Assembly: GCF_000410515.1 (NCBI RefSeq)
Contig: NC_021500.1
Location: forward strand, 1,612,001-1,676,000
DNA: 64,000 nucleotides
Direction of reading: 5' to 3'
Origin: Enterobacter sp. R4-368
Lineage (GTDB): Bacteria; Pseudomonadota; Gammaproteobacteria; Enterobacterales; Enterobacteriaceae
Below, in pieces: positions 25,421-35,506 of this stretch. The notes beneath the pieces are model-generated. The model ran no database searches. It was not told the DNA's origin and saw nothing but the letters and a program-made list of their open reading frames with translations. The position numbers and the translations under genes are program-made. Numbering within the stretch: position 1 is the first letter of the stretch; every line of letters starts with the position of its first letter.

Positions 25421-27412
25421 TTACGAATGGCTCAGTTCACGCCGCGCCCAGGCCGCCTGAATGTATTCATGAAGCGCGACATACAGCTCCTCAATCGGCA
25501 TTTTTTCCCGCTGTGCGCCTTTCAACACCCCGCCGGGCAGACTTATCACCACTTTGCGCTTCTTCGGATCAACAACAAAATTGCGGAACAAACGCCCCAC
25601 GGTGCAGGTAGGTGGCTGATAACCCTCCCGCCAGTAGAGATCGATAAATACCCAGTCATTAACGCTACGAATATCAATGTTTTCAATCTCCGCCAGCAAT
25701 AGCGGCGCGCTGAGCTGATAGCTTTCGATGCCTTGTGCCGTCAGTGTGAACAGCGGCTGGCGCACGCGCGTATACATCGTCCAGCTTCCCAGTCCAAAGA
25801 TCAGCCCACCAACGGCCAGCCCAAAAATTATCTTCTCCATTGAGGGATTGGCGGTGGCGTTCCACTGGATGCTCAGCGTGAGGACTAAACCGGCACCGGC
25901 AACACAGAGCACCGCCAGCACCAGGAACAGCCAGAAATTTTTCTTACGCAGCGAGACAACGACGCTTTCCGTGGAGTGTGCTGCCAGATTCTCTAATTCG
26001 GCCTGATAAGCGTCATGATGTGCTTCCACATTGCTCGCCATGCCAGCGGTTAACGCGGCTGATAAAGCCGAAGCATCACGGAATAAACTGCGCATCCACT
26101 GGTAATCTGCCTCATCCGCCGGGCGCGACGCCCTGGCCAGCAGCGTTTCATCCAGCGGCACATTCAGTTGCTCGATACGCACGCGCGTCGGCGGGTGGCT
26201 GTCTGTTGGGTGCGCCAGTTCCTGCTCAAGCGAGGCGGCAACATCAAAACGTCCGCCCTCACGCAGCGAAGCAAACAAGCTGTGCACCAGATCGTGCGTC
26301 TCAAGTTTGCGATTAAAGAACAGCTCCATCGGCGCGTTAAAGCGTTCATTGAGCGCAGAGAAACGCAGGAGCGAGGCCGCCAGCGCCTGCGGCGAGCTGG
26401 TACGCGCGCCCGCAGCGTCCGCCGCCAGTTCGCGTACGCGGCTCCAGCCATTGACCGTTTCATGGAACTGACGGTAAAACCAGAGGCCGAGATGAATAGT
26501 CGGGTTGAGCGCCAGCCGCTCAAGCCAGCCGCTGCTCGCCACATCGCGATAAAAGTAGTCGAGACTGTTTTCCATACCGGCATACAGCCCGGCAAAATGC
26601 AGGGTGTAGACGGTGTCATTACCGGTAAAATGTCCCAACTCATGACCAATCACGGCAGCCACTTCGTCTTTATTCATAAACGCGGCGTAGCTGAGCGGGA
26701 AATAGAGCGTGTTGCCGGTTAACCGCGCGTCATTTTCAATTTGCACCGGGCTTGCGGTGACGTAAAAACCCTCAAATAAACCGACAACAATATTATCCGG
26801 CACAATAGCCTGCCCGCGCTGGGCTAATTCTCTGACCCAGCGCCACAGTTCCGGCGCGTCGGCTTCAGAAACAGCTGCACCATGAACCTGCATATCTTGT
26901 GGCTCAAACAGCGCAAAGCAGCGTTTTAGTAAGAACAGGCTTTTCAGCACCATAAATACCAGCGAACCAATGATCAGCAAAACAAATATCACCAGTTTGA
27001 TATTAAAGGCGCTCGCCCTGCCGAGCGTGTAGATCCAGCACACTTCATATAACAGTACGCAGACCAGCGCGAAACCAATCGACGCCATTACGCCAACCAT
27101 AATAAATGGCAGTAACTTGCGACAAAGGGTAAACGCAGCAATGAGCTTTTCCGCAGATATACGGGCTTTCCGTACGCTTAAAATACAGAGAATTACCGCG
27201 CTGGTACTGGCAATCAAGCCCAACAGGGAAAACAACATACCGGCTTTGGCGAGGATCTGGCGCGACATATCGGCAAATACGCTGTGACCGACAAAACCAT
27301 ATTGCGTGACCTGATAAACATCCACTTCGTTAATACGGATATTCTGCCAGCAGGCGTAGAAGAAAAGAATTAACGGTACGCCGAAGCAGTACAGCAGGCT
27401 TTTTTTGTCCAT
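25421..27412 (-). CDS. Membrane-bound M48 family metallopeptidase
   Basis: This 663-residue protein has four hydrophobic segments near the N-terminus (about 7-22, 57-80, 100-125, 138-162) and two more at about 495-515 and 525-545. Between them lies a zinc peptidase domain with HELGH at 257-261 and the third ligand E328 in RELAADAAGA, typical of family M48 (Ste24/HtpX type). SHPPTRVRIEQL is the conserved SHP-x-x-x-R element. A C-terminal ~110-residue beta-rich domain may bind substrate or membrane. It is far larger than HtpX and absent from E. coli K-12 at this site. A membrane-protein quality-control role is inferred from the family only. Confidence 0.85.
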   Translation of the reverse strand: MDKKSLLYCFGVPLILFFYACWQNIRINEVDVYQVTQYGFVGHSVFADMSRQILAKAGMLFSLLGLIASTSAVILCILSVRKARISAEKLIAAFTLCRKLLPFIMVGVMASIGFALVCVLLYEVCWIYTLGRASAFNIKLVIFVLLIIGSLVFMVLKSLFLLKRCFALFEPQDMQVHGAAVSEADAPELWRWVRELAQRGQAIVPDNIVVGLFEGFYVTASPVQIENDARLTGNTLYFPLSYAAFMNKDEVAAVIGHELGHFTGNDTVYTLHFAGLYAGMENSLDYFYRDVASSGWLERLALNPTIHLGLWFYRQFHETVNGWSRVRELAADAAGARTSSPQALAASLLRFSALNERFNAPMELFFNRKLETHDLVHSLFASLREGGRFDVAASLEQELAHPTDSHPPTRVRIEQLNVPLDETLLARASRPADEADYQWMRSLFRDASALSAALTAGMASNVEAHHDAYQAELENLAAHSTESVVVSLRKKNFWLFLVLAVLCVAGAGLVLTLSIQWNATANPSMEKIIFGLAVGGLIFGLGSWTMYTRVRQPLFTLTAQGIESYQLSAPLLLAEIENIDIRSVNDWVFIDLYWREGYQPPTCTVGRLFRNFVVDPKKRKVVISLPGGVLKGAQREKMPIEELYVALHEYIQAAWARRELSHS

Positions 27413-27549
27413 AAAAAGTAACCGTAAAGAAACGTAAAAACGAACCGTATCACAGGTATGGGATTAATACATAATTTATGGAATTTACAGCGAAAGCCGT
27501 ACGACGTTATTAATGAAAGGCTAATAATTCACTTTTTTAAATAATAGAA

Positions 27550-27570
27550 GGCGGTACATAACATACCGCC
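27550..27570 (-). terminator. Terminator-like hairpin after sseB
   Basis: GGCGGTA pairs with TACCGCC around a seven-base loop 7 bp after the sseB stop. On the minus strand it is followed by TTCTATTATTTAAA, a modest U-rich tail. The E. coli sRNA gene ryfA, expected between sseA and sseB, was not recognised here. Confidence 0.55.
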
Positions 27571-27576
27571 CGATAA

Positions 27577-28353
27577 TTAAATAATGCGATTTTGCTTAAA
27601 GTCACGCAGGAAACTTCCCCAGCGTCGTTCGTAGAAAGGGGTAATATGCGCCATCATAAAATGGCTAATTCCTTTTTCACCTTCAACGACCTGGCAAATA
27701 TCTACCGGCTCATCACCGGGCAGCGTATCGGTCGCCACACTGCCCGCGGCGTGAATAATCTCTTCAATATCGCCATCGGCTTCGATTCCAATCAGCAGAT
27801 TGGGCTGCTCATCAGCTTTCTCTTTGATTGAGCAGAGAAACGCGCGCTTCACGGTTTTGATGCTTTTAAACAGCGTGGTCAGCGAATCCACCATTTGTGC
27901 GGGCGGTTCAGCCACGTCGGAAAGCAGCAGCGCCGTGCCGCCCTCCAGCACTTCCTGCTGGCTTAGAGGGCTGCCCTCTTCGCCCACCAGGTGGCTGATT
28001 TCTCGCGGGGTGAACTCTTTGCCGGTCGGTAACTTGGCATTGAGAAACAGCGTCTCGCCGAGCGTCATTTCAAACAGTGTGCGCGCAGGCATCACCACAA
28101 ACGCCCGCTCCTCTTCCACCGCCTGTTGCAGGGCTTCGAGCGAGGTAAAGAACGGGATCACGGAGGTGCCGTCATCTTTTTCCCAGTGCTGTAAATCAAG
28201 CGCGCTGTCTTCAACAATAGCTTCGCCCTCCGCCGCCGTGCCAGGCACCCAAACCGTGGATTCCAGCAGCGTGCGGAAAAATGCCGGACGATACGCAGGC
28301 TCAGTCGCGGCCTGTTCCAGCAGGGTTTCTAATTCGTTTTTGCTTTCTGACAT
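27577..28353 (-). CDS. sseB: Enhanced serine sensitivity protein SseB
   Basis: SseB is a 258-residue soluble protein with an N-terminal SseB domain (about 1-125) and a C-terminal SseB_C domain. Overexpression in E. coli raises serine sensitivity; the biochemical function is unknown. It is acidic (many EE pairs) and has no signal peptide. Sequence and length agree with E. coli SseB. It lies downstream of pepB on the same strand, separated by a perfect 11 bp hairpin. Confidence 0.95.
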   Translation of the reverse strand: MSESKNELETLLEQAATEPAYRPAFFRTLLESTVWVPGTAAEGEAIVEDSALDLQHWEKDDGTSVIPFFTSLEALQQAVEEERAFVVMPARTLFEMTLGETLFLNAKLPTGKEFTPREISHLVGEEGSPLSQQEVLEGGTALLLSDVAEPPAQMVDSLTTLFKSIKTVKRAFLCSIKEKADEQPNLLIGIEADGDIEEIIHAAGSVATDTLPGDEPVDICQVVEGEKGISHFMMAHITPFYERRWGSFLRDFKQNRII

Positions 28354-28368
28354 AGTGGTTCCAGAGAG

Positions 28369-28394
28369 TTTCCTCTCCCTTGCGGGAGAGGAAA
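28369..28394. repeat. Hairpin repeat between pepB and sseB
   Basis: TTTCCTCTCCC pairs perfectly with GGGAGAGGAAA around TTGC. Related CCCTC-rich hairpins are dispersed between genes in Enterobacter and Klebsiella genomes; a variant occurs at 45581-45602. It may act as a terminator or mRNA-stabilising element after pepB. Confidence 0.6.
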
Positions 28395-28398
28395 AAGA

Positions 28399-29685
28399 TT
28401 ACTTCGCGGTTAACAGATTCGCCAGGGTACGCACGCCAAGGCCGGTTGCCCCTGCGGCCCACTGCTCAACCGCCGCTTTACGATAGGTAGCTGAGCAGTC
28501 GATGTGCAGCCAGCCCTGCTGGTAGTTTTCAACAAAATGCGACAGGAAACCGGCCGCCGTGCTCGCCCCTGCCGGGAATGAACCACCCGCGGTGTTGTTC
28601 AGCTCTGCGAAATTAGAGGGCAGTTGATTGCGATGGAATTCGGCCAGCGGCAAGCGCCAGAACGGCTCGTTTTCCGCGCTGGCACTGCTGAGCAAACGTC
28701 CGGCAAGCGCATCGTCAAAGCTGAAAAGCGCGTGATAATCATTGCCCAGCGCGGTTTTCGCCGCACCGGTCAGCGTTGCCGCATCAATAATCAGCTCTGG
28801 TTTCTGCGCAGAAGCGTCGATCAGGCCATCGGCCAGCACCAGACGCCCTTCCGCATCGGTATTCATGATTTCGACGGTTTTACCGTTACGATAACGGATG
28901 ATATCGCCCAGTTTGAAGGCGTTGCCACTAATCAGGTTATCGGCACAGCACAGGTACAGTTTGATGCGTTTATCCAGCCCGCGATGGATGGCAAACGCCA
29001 GCGCACCGGTCACCAGCGCCGCGCCGCCCATATCGGATTTCATGGAATCCATTGAGGAAGTCGGCTTAATGCTGTAACCGCCGGAATCGAAGGTTATGCC
29101 TTTGCCCACCAGCGCGGCATAAACCGGCGCGTCCGGGTTACCGGTCGGGTTGAAGTCCAGCGCCAGCAGTACCGGCGGGCGCTCGGAACCACGGCCAACC
29201 GTATGCAGACCGAGATAATTCTGCTCGCGCAGATCTTCCCCTTTGGTGATGCGATACGAGACGTTATCGCCACCGACTTTGTGCAGCAGATCGACCGCGC
29301 GCTGCGCCAGTTGCTCCGGCCCTAACTCTTCCGCCGGGGCGTTGATGGTGTCGCGCACCCAGTCGATCACCAGTAGGCGACTATCCAGCTCTTTTTGCTC
29401 TGCGTCGTTAAGCTGCGCCCATTCGACTTTGCGCGTGCCTTTTGGCCCTTTATAACCGGCCCAGAACGCCCAGCTGCGATCCGCGTCCCAGCCTTCACCG
29501 CTCAGAGCAACATGCTTGATGCCCATGCCGTCGATTTTACGCGCGGCGCGTTGGATCAGGCCTAAGTCATCTTTCCCGGTCAGATGCAGTGCGATGCCGT
29601 CGTTATTGATGCTGTAAGTGGCTTTTTCACCCCAGCGCGCGTCGGCGCTTTGCGTTGTCAGCGTAATTTTCATAGCTTCTGTCAT
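28399..29685 (-). CDS. pepB: Aminopeptidase B (peptidase B)
   Basis: PepB is a hexameric M17 leucyl-aminopeptidase-type enzyme of the cytosol that trims short peptides, including Cys-Gly. The two-metal site and bicarbonate-binding residues are in [14 protein letters not shown] and [13 protein letters not shown]. Length 428 is one longer than E. coli. The start MTEAMKITL matches E. coli. It is the last gene of the iscRSUA-hscBA-fdx-iscX-pepB group, with a gap of about 60 bp after iscX. Confidence 0.98.
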   Translation of the reverse strand: MTEAMKITLTTQSADARWGEKATYSINNDGIALHLTGKDDLGLIQRAARKIDGMGIKHVALSGEGWDADRSWAFWAGYKGPKGTRKVEWAQLNDAEQKELDSRLLVIDWVRDTINAPAEELGPEQLAQRAVDLLHKVGGDNVSYRITKGEDLREQNYLGLHTVGRGSERPPVLLALDFNPTGNPDAPVYAALVGKGITFDSGGYSIKPTSSMDSMKSDMGGAALVTGALAFAIHRGLDKRIKLYLCCADNLISGNAFKLGDIIRYRNGKTVEIMNTDAEGRLVLADGLIDASAQKPELIIDAATLTGAAKTALGNDYHALFSFDDALAGRLLSSASAENEPFWRLPLAEFHRNQLPSNFAELNNTAGGSFPAGASTAAGFLSHFVENYQQGWLHIDCSATYRKAAVEQWAAGATGLGVRTLANLLTAK

Positions 29686-29745
29686 TATTTTTATCCTTAT
29701 GGCTGTTCATGAAAACGGGCCGCCCGAAGGCAGCCCGTTTGATGA

Positions 29746-29946
29746 TTACGATGCTTCGTCTAACCAGACTAGCAGAATCGCTTCGAGAATTTTTTCATTC
29801 GATGCATTCGGATCATCGTCAAACTCTTCCAGCTCGCAGATCCACTGGTGCATATCGGTGAAGCGCACGGTTTTCGGATCTACGTCCGGGCGGCTGTCGT
29901 ACAGCGCCTCGCCGATTTCGCGGCTATCGGTCCATTTCAGCCCCAT
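29746..29946 (-). CDS. iscX: Fe-S cluster assembly regulator IscX
   Basis: This 66-residue acidic protein starts [12 protein letters not shown] and ends WLDEAS. IscX binds IscS and iron and tunes IscS activity in Fe-S assembly. The longer in-frame start at 30015 is rejected because MGLKW matches the family and lies one base after the fdx stop. Residues D/E in the last helix form the IscS-binding face. Confidence 0.97.
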   Translation of the reverse strand: MGLKWTDSREIGEALYDSRPDVDPKTVRFTDMHQWICELEEFDDDPNASNEKILEAILLVWLDEAS

Positions 29947-29947
29947 A

Positions 29948-30283
29948 TTAGTGCTCCCGCGCGTGGTTGATGGTGTAACGCGGAATTTCAACCACCAGAT
30001 CTTCATCGGTAACACGCGCCTGGCAGCCTAAGCGGCTTTCCGGCTCCAGACCCCACGCTTTATCCAGCATGTCGTCTTCCTCTTCGCTGCTTTCCGGCAA
30101 CGAGTCAAAACCTTCACGTACCACACAGTGGCAAGTGGTGCAGGCGCAGGATTTTTCGCAGGCATGCTCAATCTCAATCCCGCCGCGCAGGGCGACATCA
30201 AGAATGGTTTCACCGCTCTTAGCTTCCAGAACTGCGCCATCCGGACAGAGATCCTGATGAGGCAGAAAAACAATTTTAGGCAT
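29948..30283 (-). CDS. fdx: [2Fe-2S] ferredoxin of the Isc system
   Basis: Fdx supplies electrons for Fe-S cluster assembly on IscU. The 111-residue adrenodoxin-type fold carries cluster ligands C42, C48, C51 and C87, with a further conserved C46 as in E. coli. It lies one base after hscA's stop and one base before iscX, within a tight operon. Confidence 0.98.
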   Translation of the reverse strand: MPKIVFLPHQDLCPDGAVLEAKSGETILDVALRGGIEIEHACEKSCACTTCHCVVREGFDSLPESSEEEDDMLDKAWGLEPESRLGCQARVTDEDLVVEIPRYTINHAREH

Positions 30284-30284
30284 A

Positions 30285-32135
30285 TTAAACCTCGTCGACG
30301 GAATGGCCTTTCAGCGCGGTACGTACGGATTGATCCATACGGCGTGCGGCGAATTCCTGGGTTTGTTTATCTACATTTTTAATGGCTTGTTCTATCGCGT
30401 CGGTGTCATCGCCGTCGGCAACCGCGCGTAACTGCGCGACTGCGTCGTCGATCTCCGCACGCTCTGCGGCGCTTAACAGCGCGGCGTCAGCGGCAAGCGC
30501 GCTGGCAAGACTTTCCAGCACGCGCGCGGCTTCCACTTTCTGCTCCGCCAGCATGCGCGCTTTCACGTCCTGCTCGGCGAAACTCATGGAGTCTTTGATC
30601 ATGTCGGCGATTTCGCCATCGGTCAGACCGTACGACGGTTTCACCTGAATGGAGGCTTCCACGCCGGTGGATTTTTCCATCGCGGTTACGCTGAGCAGAC
30701 CGTCAGCATCGACCTGGAAGGTGACGCGAATATGCGCCCCGCCCGCCGGCATCGCCGGGATACCGCGCAGTGCAAAACGCGCCAGTGAACGGCAGTCTGC
30801 CACCAGCTCACGCTCGCCCTGCATCACATGGATAGACATCGCTGTCTGGCCATCTTTGAAAGTGGTGAACTCCTGAGCGCGCGCCACCGGAATGGTGGTG
30901 TTACGCGGGATCACTTTTTCTACCAGGCCGCCCATCGTTTCCAGCCCCAGCGAGAGCGGGATGACATCCAGCAGCAGCATTTCGCTGTCCGGCTTGTTGC
31001 CAACCAGAATATCGGCCTGGATTGCCGCGCCAATCGCCACCACTTTATCCGGGTCAATCGACGTCAGCGGCGTGCGGCCAAAGAACTCGCCAACCCGCTC
31101 GCGCACCAGCGGCACGCGCGTCGAGCCACCGACCATGACCACTTCCAGCACTTCTTGCGCTTCGACACCCGCATCTTTCAGCGCGCGACGACAAGAGAGT
31201 AAAGTGCGTTTGACCAGCGTTGAAATCAACGCTTCAAACTGGGTACGTGCAATGGTGCCCTGCCAGCCCGCCACCTCAACGGTGACGCTGTCGGCCTCGC
31301 TGAGGGCGATTTTTGCGGCAATCGCCGCATCCAGCAATTCGCGCTGTTGGCGCACATCGCTGCGATCGGCAATTCCCGCCTGTTCGCAAATGTAATCCGC
31401 CAGCAGATGGTCGAAATCGTCGCCGCCGAGCGCGGAATCACCGCCGGTCGCCAGCACTTCGAAAACGCCACGGCTCAGGCGCAAAATCGAGATATCAAAG
31501 GTGCCGCCGCCGAGGTCATAAACCGCAATCACGCCCTCTTTGCCGGAGTCCAGACCGTAGGCGATAGCCGCAGCGGTCGGTTCGTTCAGCAGACGCAATA
31601 CGTGCAAGCCCGCCAGACGCGCCGCATCTTTGGTGCCCTGACGCTGTGCGTCATCAAAATAGGCAGGAACAGTGATCACCACGCCGTCCAGCTCGCCGGA
31701 AAGCGTCTCTTGCGCGCGCGCGGCAAGGGCTTTGAGGATATCCGCAGAAACGCGAATCGGGTTAACCAGGCCGCCACGCGTGGCAATCATCGGCAGACCA
31801 TTTTCGCTCGGCTGGAACTGCCACGGCAGGCGCGGGTAACGCGCCTGAATGTCGGCCAGGCTGCGCCCCATCAGGCGTTTCACCGAGCTAATGGTGTTTA
31901 CGGAGTCCTGCGCGGCGTTGGCGCGCGCATCGTAACCGACAACATGGCTGTCGGCCTGGTAGTTAACCACCGAAGGGAGCAGGTGACGTCCGGCGCTGTC
32001 GGCCAGCGTTTCCGCCTGTCCGCTGCGCACGGTGGCAACCAATGAATTGGTGGTGCCGAGATCGATACCCGCCGCCAGACGACGCTGGTGCGGCGCGGCG
32101 CTCAGACCGGGCTCACTAATTTGTAATAAGGCCAT
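30285..32135 (-). CDS. hscA: Hsp70-type chaperone HscA
   Basis: HscA is the specialised Hsp70 that binds the LPPVK motif of IscU and promotes cluster release using ATP. The ATPase domain begins with GIDLGTTN (23-30) and includes [12 protein letters not shown] and [12 protein letters not shown]; the substrate domain occupies about 395-616. Length 616 matches E. coli. It lies 17 bp after hscB. The IscU in this operon carries LPPVK at 98-102, consistent with the partnership. Confidence 0.98.
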   Translation of the reverse strand: MALLQISEPGLSAAPHQRRLAAGIDLGTTNSLVATVRSGQAETLADSAGRHLLPSVVNYQADSHVVGYDARANAAQDSVNTISSVKRLMGRSLADIQARYPRLPWQFQPSENGLPMIATRGGLVNPIRVSADILKALAARAQETLSGELDGVVITVPAYFDDAQRQGTKDAARLAGLHVLRLLNEPTAAAIAYGLDSGKEGVIAVYDLGGGTFDISILRLSRGVFEVLATGGDSALGGDDFDHLLADYICEQAGIADRSDVRQQRELLDAAIAAKIALSEADSVTVEVAGWQGTIARTQFEALISTLVKRTLLSCRRALKDAGVEAQEVLEVVMVGGSTRVPLVRERVGEFFGRTPLTSIDPDKVVAIGAAIQADILVGNKPDSEMLLLDVIPLSLGLETMGGLVEKVIPRNTTIPVARAQEFTTFKDGQTAMSIHVMQGERELVADCRSLARFALRGIPAMPAGGAHIRVTFQVDADGLLSVTAMEKSTGVEASIQVKPSYGLTDGEIADMIKDSMSFAEQDVKARMLAEQKVEAARVLESLASALAADAALLSAAERAEIDDAVAQLRAVADGDDTDAIEQAIKNVDKQTQEFAARRMDQSVRTALKGHSVDEV

Positions 32136-32152
32136 GATGTGCTTCCAAAAAA

Positions 32153-32668
32153 TTAAAAACCGAGCAGTTTTTCTTCGAGTTGTTCTGTTGCGCTGCGCAG
32201 TTTATCGAGAAAACGCAGTTTACGCACGGTATCCGCCGCCGCGTCCCACGTCTGGCTATCTAATTGCTCCACCATTTGCCGATGGCGGATGTCATACATT
32301 TCTTTCACACGCTGTTGAAATGCTTCCAGACGGGTCGCGTCTTGCGCTTTTTCAATCTCGTCCAGCTCTTCACGCAGCTCAAGTTGTTCCATTAAGAAGG
32401 CGGTATCGCGCACCGTGTGTTGCTCAGAGGCTAAATCAAAACCGTGCAGCGACAGCAAATATTCTGCGCGCGTTAGCGGGTTGCGCAGCGTTTGCCATGC
32501 CTGGTTAATGGTAGCGGATTGCTGGACGGCAGCCAGTTGTTCCGCCTGCGGGCGGTTTGCGAAGCGATCCGGGTGGAACTGACGTTGCAGATCCTGGAAA
32601 CGTGTCGCCAGCGCCTGAACATCGAGCGGATAGTGGGCCGGCAACCCAAAGAGGGTGAAGTAATCCAT
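32153..32668 (-). CDS. hscB: J-domain co-chaperone HscB
   Basis: HscB delivers IscU to HscA and stimulates its ATPase. The J domain (about 1-75) has HPD at 32-34, and the C-terminal three-helix bundle binds IscU. The ATG at 32668 gives [10 protein letters not shown] and 171 residues, the exact E. coli length; an ORF extension to 32728 is rejected. Confidence 0.98.
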   Translation of the reverse strand: MDYFTLFGLPAHYPLDVQALATRFQDLQRQFHPDRFANRPQAEQLAAVQQSATINQAWQTLRNPLTRAEYLLSLHGFDLASEQHTVRDTAFLMEQLELREELDEIEKAQDATRLEAFQQRVKEMYDIRHRQMVEQLDSQTWDAAADTVRKLRFLDKLRSATEQLEEKLLGF

Positions 32669-32741
32669 AACAATTCCGGGTGTGCAATCGAAACAAACCC
32701 CACGCGCAGGACGCTGCGGTGGGGTCATCGGATGGTGGCGA

Positions 32742-33065
32742 TTAAACGTTGAAGCTTTCGCCGCAACCGCACTCGTCTTTAACGTTCGGGTTGGTGAATT
32801 TAAACCCTTCGTTCAGGCCTTCTTTGACGAAGTCCAGCTGAGTACCGTCGAGGAATTGCAGGCTTTTGCCGTCAACCACTACCTTCACGCCTTTGTCTTC
32901 AAACACCGTGTCTTCTTCGTTCGGCGCATCGACAAACTCAAGGACATAAGCCATACCAGAACAGCCGGAGGTTCTCACCCCCAGGCGCAGACCAAACCCT
33001 TTACCACGGTTGGCCAGGAAGGTATTGACTCGCGCGGCAGCACTGTCGCTCAGGCTAATGGACAT
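32742..33065 (-). CDS. iscA: A-type Fe-S carrier IscA
   Basis: IscA carries Fe-S clusters or iron to apo-proteins, notably for [4Fe-4S] maturation with ErpA. The three conserved cysteines are C35 (SGCSGMAY), C99 and C101 (CGCGESFNV end). Length 107 equals E. coli. It sits 17 bp after iscU. Confidence 0.98.
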   Translation of the reverse strand: MSISLSDSAAARVNTFLANRGKGFGLRLGVRTSGCSGMAYVLEFVDAPNEEDTVFEDKGVKVVVDGKSLQFLDGTQLDFVKEGLNEGFKFTNPNVKDECGCGESFNV

Positions 33066-33082
33066 GACAACAACCTCCCGCC

Positions 33083-33466
33083 TTATTTCGCTTCTTGTTT
33101 ACTTTTGTAATCCGCAATTGCGGCTTTAATCGCGTCTTCCGCCAGGATAGAACAGTGAATTTTCACCGGCGGCAGTTCCAGCTCTTCGGCGATATCGGTG
33201 TTTTTAATCGCCTGCGCTTCGTCCAGTGACTTGCCTTTCACCCATTCGGTGACCAGCGAGCTGGAAGCGATTGCAGAGCCGCAACCGTAAGTTTTAAAAC
33301 GCGCGTCTTCGATAATGCCTTTATCGTTAACTTTGATCTGCAGTTTCATCACGTCGCCGCACGCCGGTGCGCCAACCATGCCGCTACCAACCGTGTCGTC
33401 GTTGTCAAACGAGCCAACGTTGCGCGGGTTTTCGTAGTGATCGATTACTTTTTCGCTATAAGCCAT
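33083..33466 (-). CDS. iscU: Fe-S scaffold IscU
   Basis: IscU is the scaffold on which the [2Fe-2S] cluster is built. Cluster ligands are C36, C62 and C105 with D38, and the HscA-binding LPPVK is at 98-102. It has 127 residues, one fewer than E. coli, from a single-residue difference around positions 22-26. The ATG at 33466 ([14 protein letters not shown]) follows GGAGAAGAAAAA on the minus strand. An upstream extension is rejected. It starts 27 bp after iscS. Confidence 0.98.
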   Translation of the reverse strand: MAYSEKVIDHYENPRNVGSFDNDDTVGSGMVGAPACGDVMKLQIKVNDKGIIEDARFKTYGCGSAIASSSLVTEWVKGKSLDEAQAIKNTDIAEELELPPVKIHCSILAEDAIKAAIADYKSKQEAK

Positions 33467-33492
33467 TTTTTCTTCTCCTGCTTGCGCAACTA

Positions 33493-34707
33493 TTAATGAT
33501 GAGCCCATTCGATGGTGGTCAAATCCACGCCCTGTTTGAACATTTCCCACAGCGGAGAGAGTTCACGCAGACGGCCGATGGATTTACGTACCAGCGCGAT
33601 GGTGTAGTCAATTTCTTCTTCGGTGGTAAAACGACCTAAAGAGAAACGGATCGAGCTGTGTGCCAGCTCATCATTCATGCCCAGTGCGCGCAGCACGTAG
33701 GACGGTTCCAGGCTTGCAGAGGTACAGGCAGAGCCGGAGGATACAGCCAGATCTTTCAGCGCCATGATCAGCGACTCGCCTTCAACGTAGTTAAAGCTGA
33801 CGTTGAGGATGTTCGGTGCGCCGTGCTCGAGATCGCCGTTCAGGTAAACTTCTTCAATGTCGTTGATGCCGTTCCACAGACGGTTACGCAGCGCGCGCAG
33901 GCGTTCCATTTCGCTCGCCATCTCTTCTTTTGCGATGCGGTACGCTTCGCCCATGCCGACGATCTGGTGGACAGGCAGAGTACCGGAACGCATACCGCGC
34001 TCATGACCGCCGCCGTGCATCTGCGCTTCGATACGCACACGCGGTTTACGCTGAACGTAGAGCGCACCGATGCCTTTCGGCCCATAAATTTTATGGCCGG
34101 AGAAGGACATCAGATCCACTTTCAACTGGCTCAGGTCGATAGGCAGTTTGCCCACGCTCTGGGTGGCGTCAACGTGGTAGATAATGCCGCGCGCACGGCA
34201 CATTTCGCCGATGGCCGCGATATCCTGTACCACGCCGATTTCGTTGTTCACGTGCATGATGGAAACAAGGATGGTGTCTTCACGCATCGCCGCTTCCAGC
34301 TCTTTCAGGTCGATAATGCCGTTGCTCTGCGGAGCAAGATAGGTCACTTCGAAGCCTTCGCGCTCCAGTTGACGGCAGGTGTCCAGCACGGCTTTGTGTT
34401 CGGTTTTGCTGGTGATAATGTGCTTGCCTTTTTTCTGATAAAAGTTGGCTGCACCTTTAATCGCCAGGTTATCGGATTCGGTTGCACCGGAAGTGAAGAC
34501 GATTTCACGCGGGTCCGCACCGACCAGTTCTGCAATCTGGTTACGGGCGATATCTACCGCTTCTTCAGCTTGCCAGCCAAAACGGTGAGAACGGGAAGCA
34601 GGGTTACCAAAGGTCCCGTCCAGGGTCAGAAACTGCATCATTTTCTCGGCAACACGCGGATCCACCGGCGTGGTTGCGGAGTAATCGAGATAAATCGGTA
34701 ATTTCAT
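33493..34707 (-). CDS. iscS: Cysteine desulfurase IscS
   Basis: IscS is a PLP enzyme that removes sulfur from cysteine for Fe-S clusters, tRNA thiolation and thiamine. The PLP lysine is K206 in [10 protein letters not shown] and the persulfide cysteine is in [13 protein letters not shown] (C328 position). Length 404 matches E. coli. A 118 bp gap containing a stem-loop separates it from iscR. Confidence 0.99.
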   Translation of the reverse strand: MKLPIYLDYSATTPVDPRVAEKMMQFLTLDGTFGNPASRSHRFGWQAEEAVDIARNQIAELVGADPREIVFTSGATESDNLAIKGAANFYQKKGKHIITSKTEHKAVLDTCRQLEREGFEVTYLAPQSNGIIDLKELEAAMREDTILVSIMHVNNEIGVVQDIAAIGEMCRARGIIYHVDATQSVGKLPIDLSQLKVDLMSFSGHKIYGPKGIGALYVQRKPRVRIEAQMHGGGHERGMRSGTLPVHQIVGMGEAYRIAKEEMASEMERLRALRNRLWNGINDIEEVYLNGDLEHGAPNILNVSFNYVEGESLIMALKDLAVSSGSACTSASLEPSYVLRALGMNDELAHSSIRFSLGRFTTEEEIDYTIALVRKSIGRLRELSPLWEMFKQGVDLTTIEWAHH

Positions 34708-34778
34708 TGCTCTTTAAACTCCGTACATCGCTCTAATGCAAGGAATCAGGCAACCGGCTGGATGTACGACCGCGTTAA

Positions 34779-34800
34779 CAGGGCACTGTTTTGTGCCCTG
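34779..34800 (-). promoter_or_regulatory. iscR-iscS intergenic stem-loop
   Basis: CAGGGCAC pairs with GTGCCCTG around TGTTTT, 25-47 bp after the iscR stop. In E. coli, RyhB pairs near the iscS start and causes decay of iscSUA, while a structure in this gap protects the iscR part. Position fits that role. Confidence 0.6.
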
Positions 34801-34825
34801 GCCCGATTCTGAATTCTGTTTTTTA

Positions 34826-35317
34826 TTATGCGCGCAGTTTGACGTCGATAGCGTCTTGAGCGCGGGTGGTGCGATGGGATTCGTTACTGTGCTGACGATC
34901 GGACACATCGAGGATTTCCTGGTTGTTTACCAGTTCGCCCAGCGTGATGTTGTTTAAGAAACCGGTCAGACGATCGCTCAGATCGCGCCACAGCGCATGG
35001 GTCAGGCACTTATCACCACCCTGGCAGCCGCTTTTACCCTGGCAGCGGGTTGCGTCTACGGATTCGTCAACTGCGCTAATCACTTCGCCAACGGCAATGG
35101 TATTTGCGTCTTTACCCAGCAGGTAACCGCCGCCCGGGCCACGTACGCTGGCGACTAAGCCATTTTTACGCAGACGGGAGAACAGCTGCTCCAGGTAGGA
35201 GAGGGAAATTCCCTGACGCTCGGAAATATCAGCCAACGGAACCGGGCCCGCTTCGGAGTTGAGTGCAACGTCCAGCATTGCGGTCACGGCATAACGCCCT
35301 TTAGATGTCAGTCTCAT
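34826..35317 (-). CDS. iscR: Fe-S sensing regulator IscR
   Basis: IscR is an Rrf2-family winged-helix regulator that binds a [2Fe-2S] cluster through C92, C98, C104 and H107. The holo form represses the isc operon at type 1 sites; the apo form acts at type 2 sites. The HTH spans about residues 25-65 ([18 protein letters not shown]). Length 163 is close to E. coli (162). Two type 1 sites lie upstream, indicating autoregulation. Confidence 0.98.
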   Translation of the reverse strand: MRLTSKGRYAVTAMLDVALNSEAGPVPLADISERQGISLSYLEQLFSRLRKNGLVASVRGPGGGYLLGKDANTIAVGEVISAVDESVDATRCQGKSGCQGGDKCLTHALWRDLSDRLTGFLNNITLGELVNNQEILDVSDRQHSNESHRTTRAQDAIDVKLRA

Positions 35318-35396
35318 GTCTTACAAGCCTCAAACTCGCCCCTGCCCGGGGTGTATTATTAATATGTTAATGTTGCATAGCAGACGCAAGTCTGAC

Positions 35397-35421
35397 ATTC
35401 CCGACTAAATTGGTCAACTAT
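35397..35421 (-). promoter_or_regulatory. IscR type 1 site, proximal to iscR
   Basis: On the minus strand this 25 bp element reads ATAGTTGAC-N6-AGTCGGGAAT, matching the type 1 consensus (ATASYYGACT-N5-AGTCRRSTAT) with few mismatches. It contains a TTGACC that could be the -35. Confidence 0.72.
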
Positions 35422-35446
35422 TTAGTTGACTGTTTTAGTCAGGTAT
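35422..35446 (-). promoter_or_regulatory. IscR type 1 site, distal to iscR
   Basis: Immediately abutting the proximal site, this element contains GACT-N5-AGTC flanked by AGTT and AGGTAT on the plus strand, a good type 1 match. Tandem sites suggest cooperative repression. Confidence 0.68.
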
Positions 35447-35478
35447 TTGTCGTTTAGTGCTTTCATAGAGTTAGGCCG

Positions 35479-35500
35479 AAAAAAGGCCATTTCCCGGCCT
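35479..35500 (-). terminator. Intrinsic terminator of trmJ
   Basis: On the minus strand AGGCC-GGGAAAT-GGCCT followed by TTTTTC, just after the trmJ stop. Confidence 0.8.
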
Positions 35501-35506
35501 CGCGCA

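Noticed and set aside
27413..27576. RyfA sRNA between sseA and sseB, as in E. coli
   Set aside because: The gap is about 164 bp, shorter than RyfA, and no matching structure was recognised.
33658..34701. 347-codon open frame opposite iscS
   Set aside because: Antisense shadow of iscS with His/Asp/Val-rich low-complexity translation and no homology I recognise.
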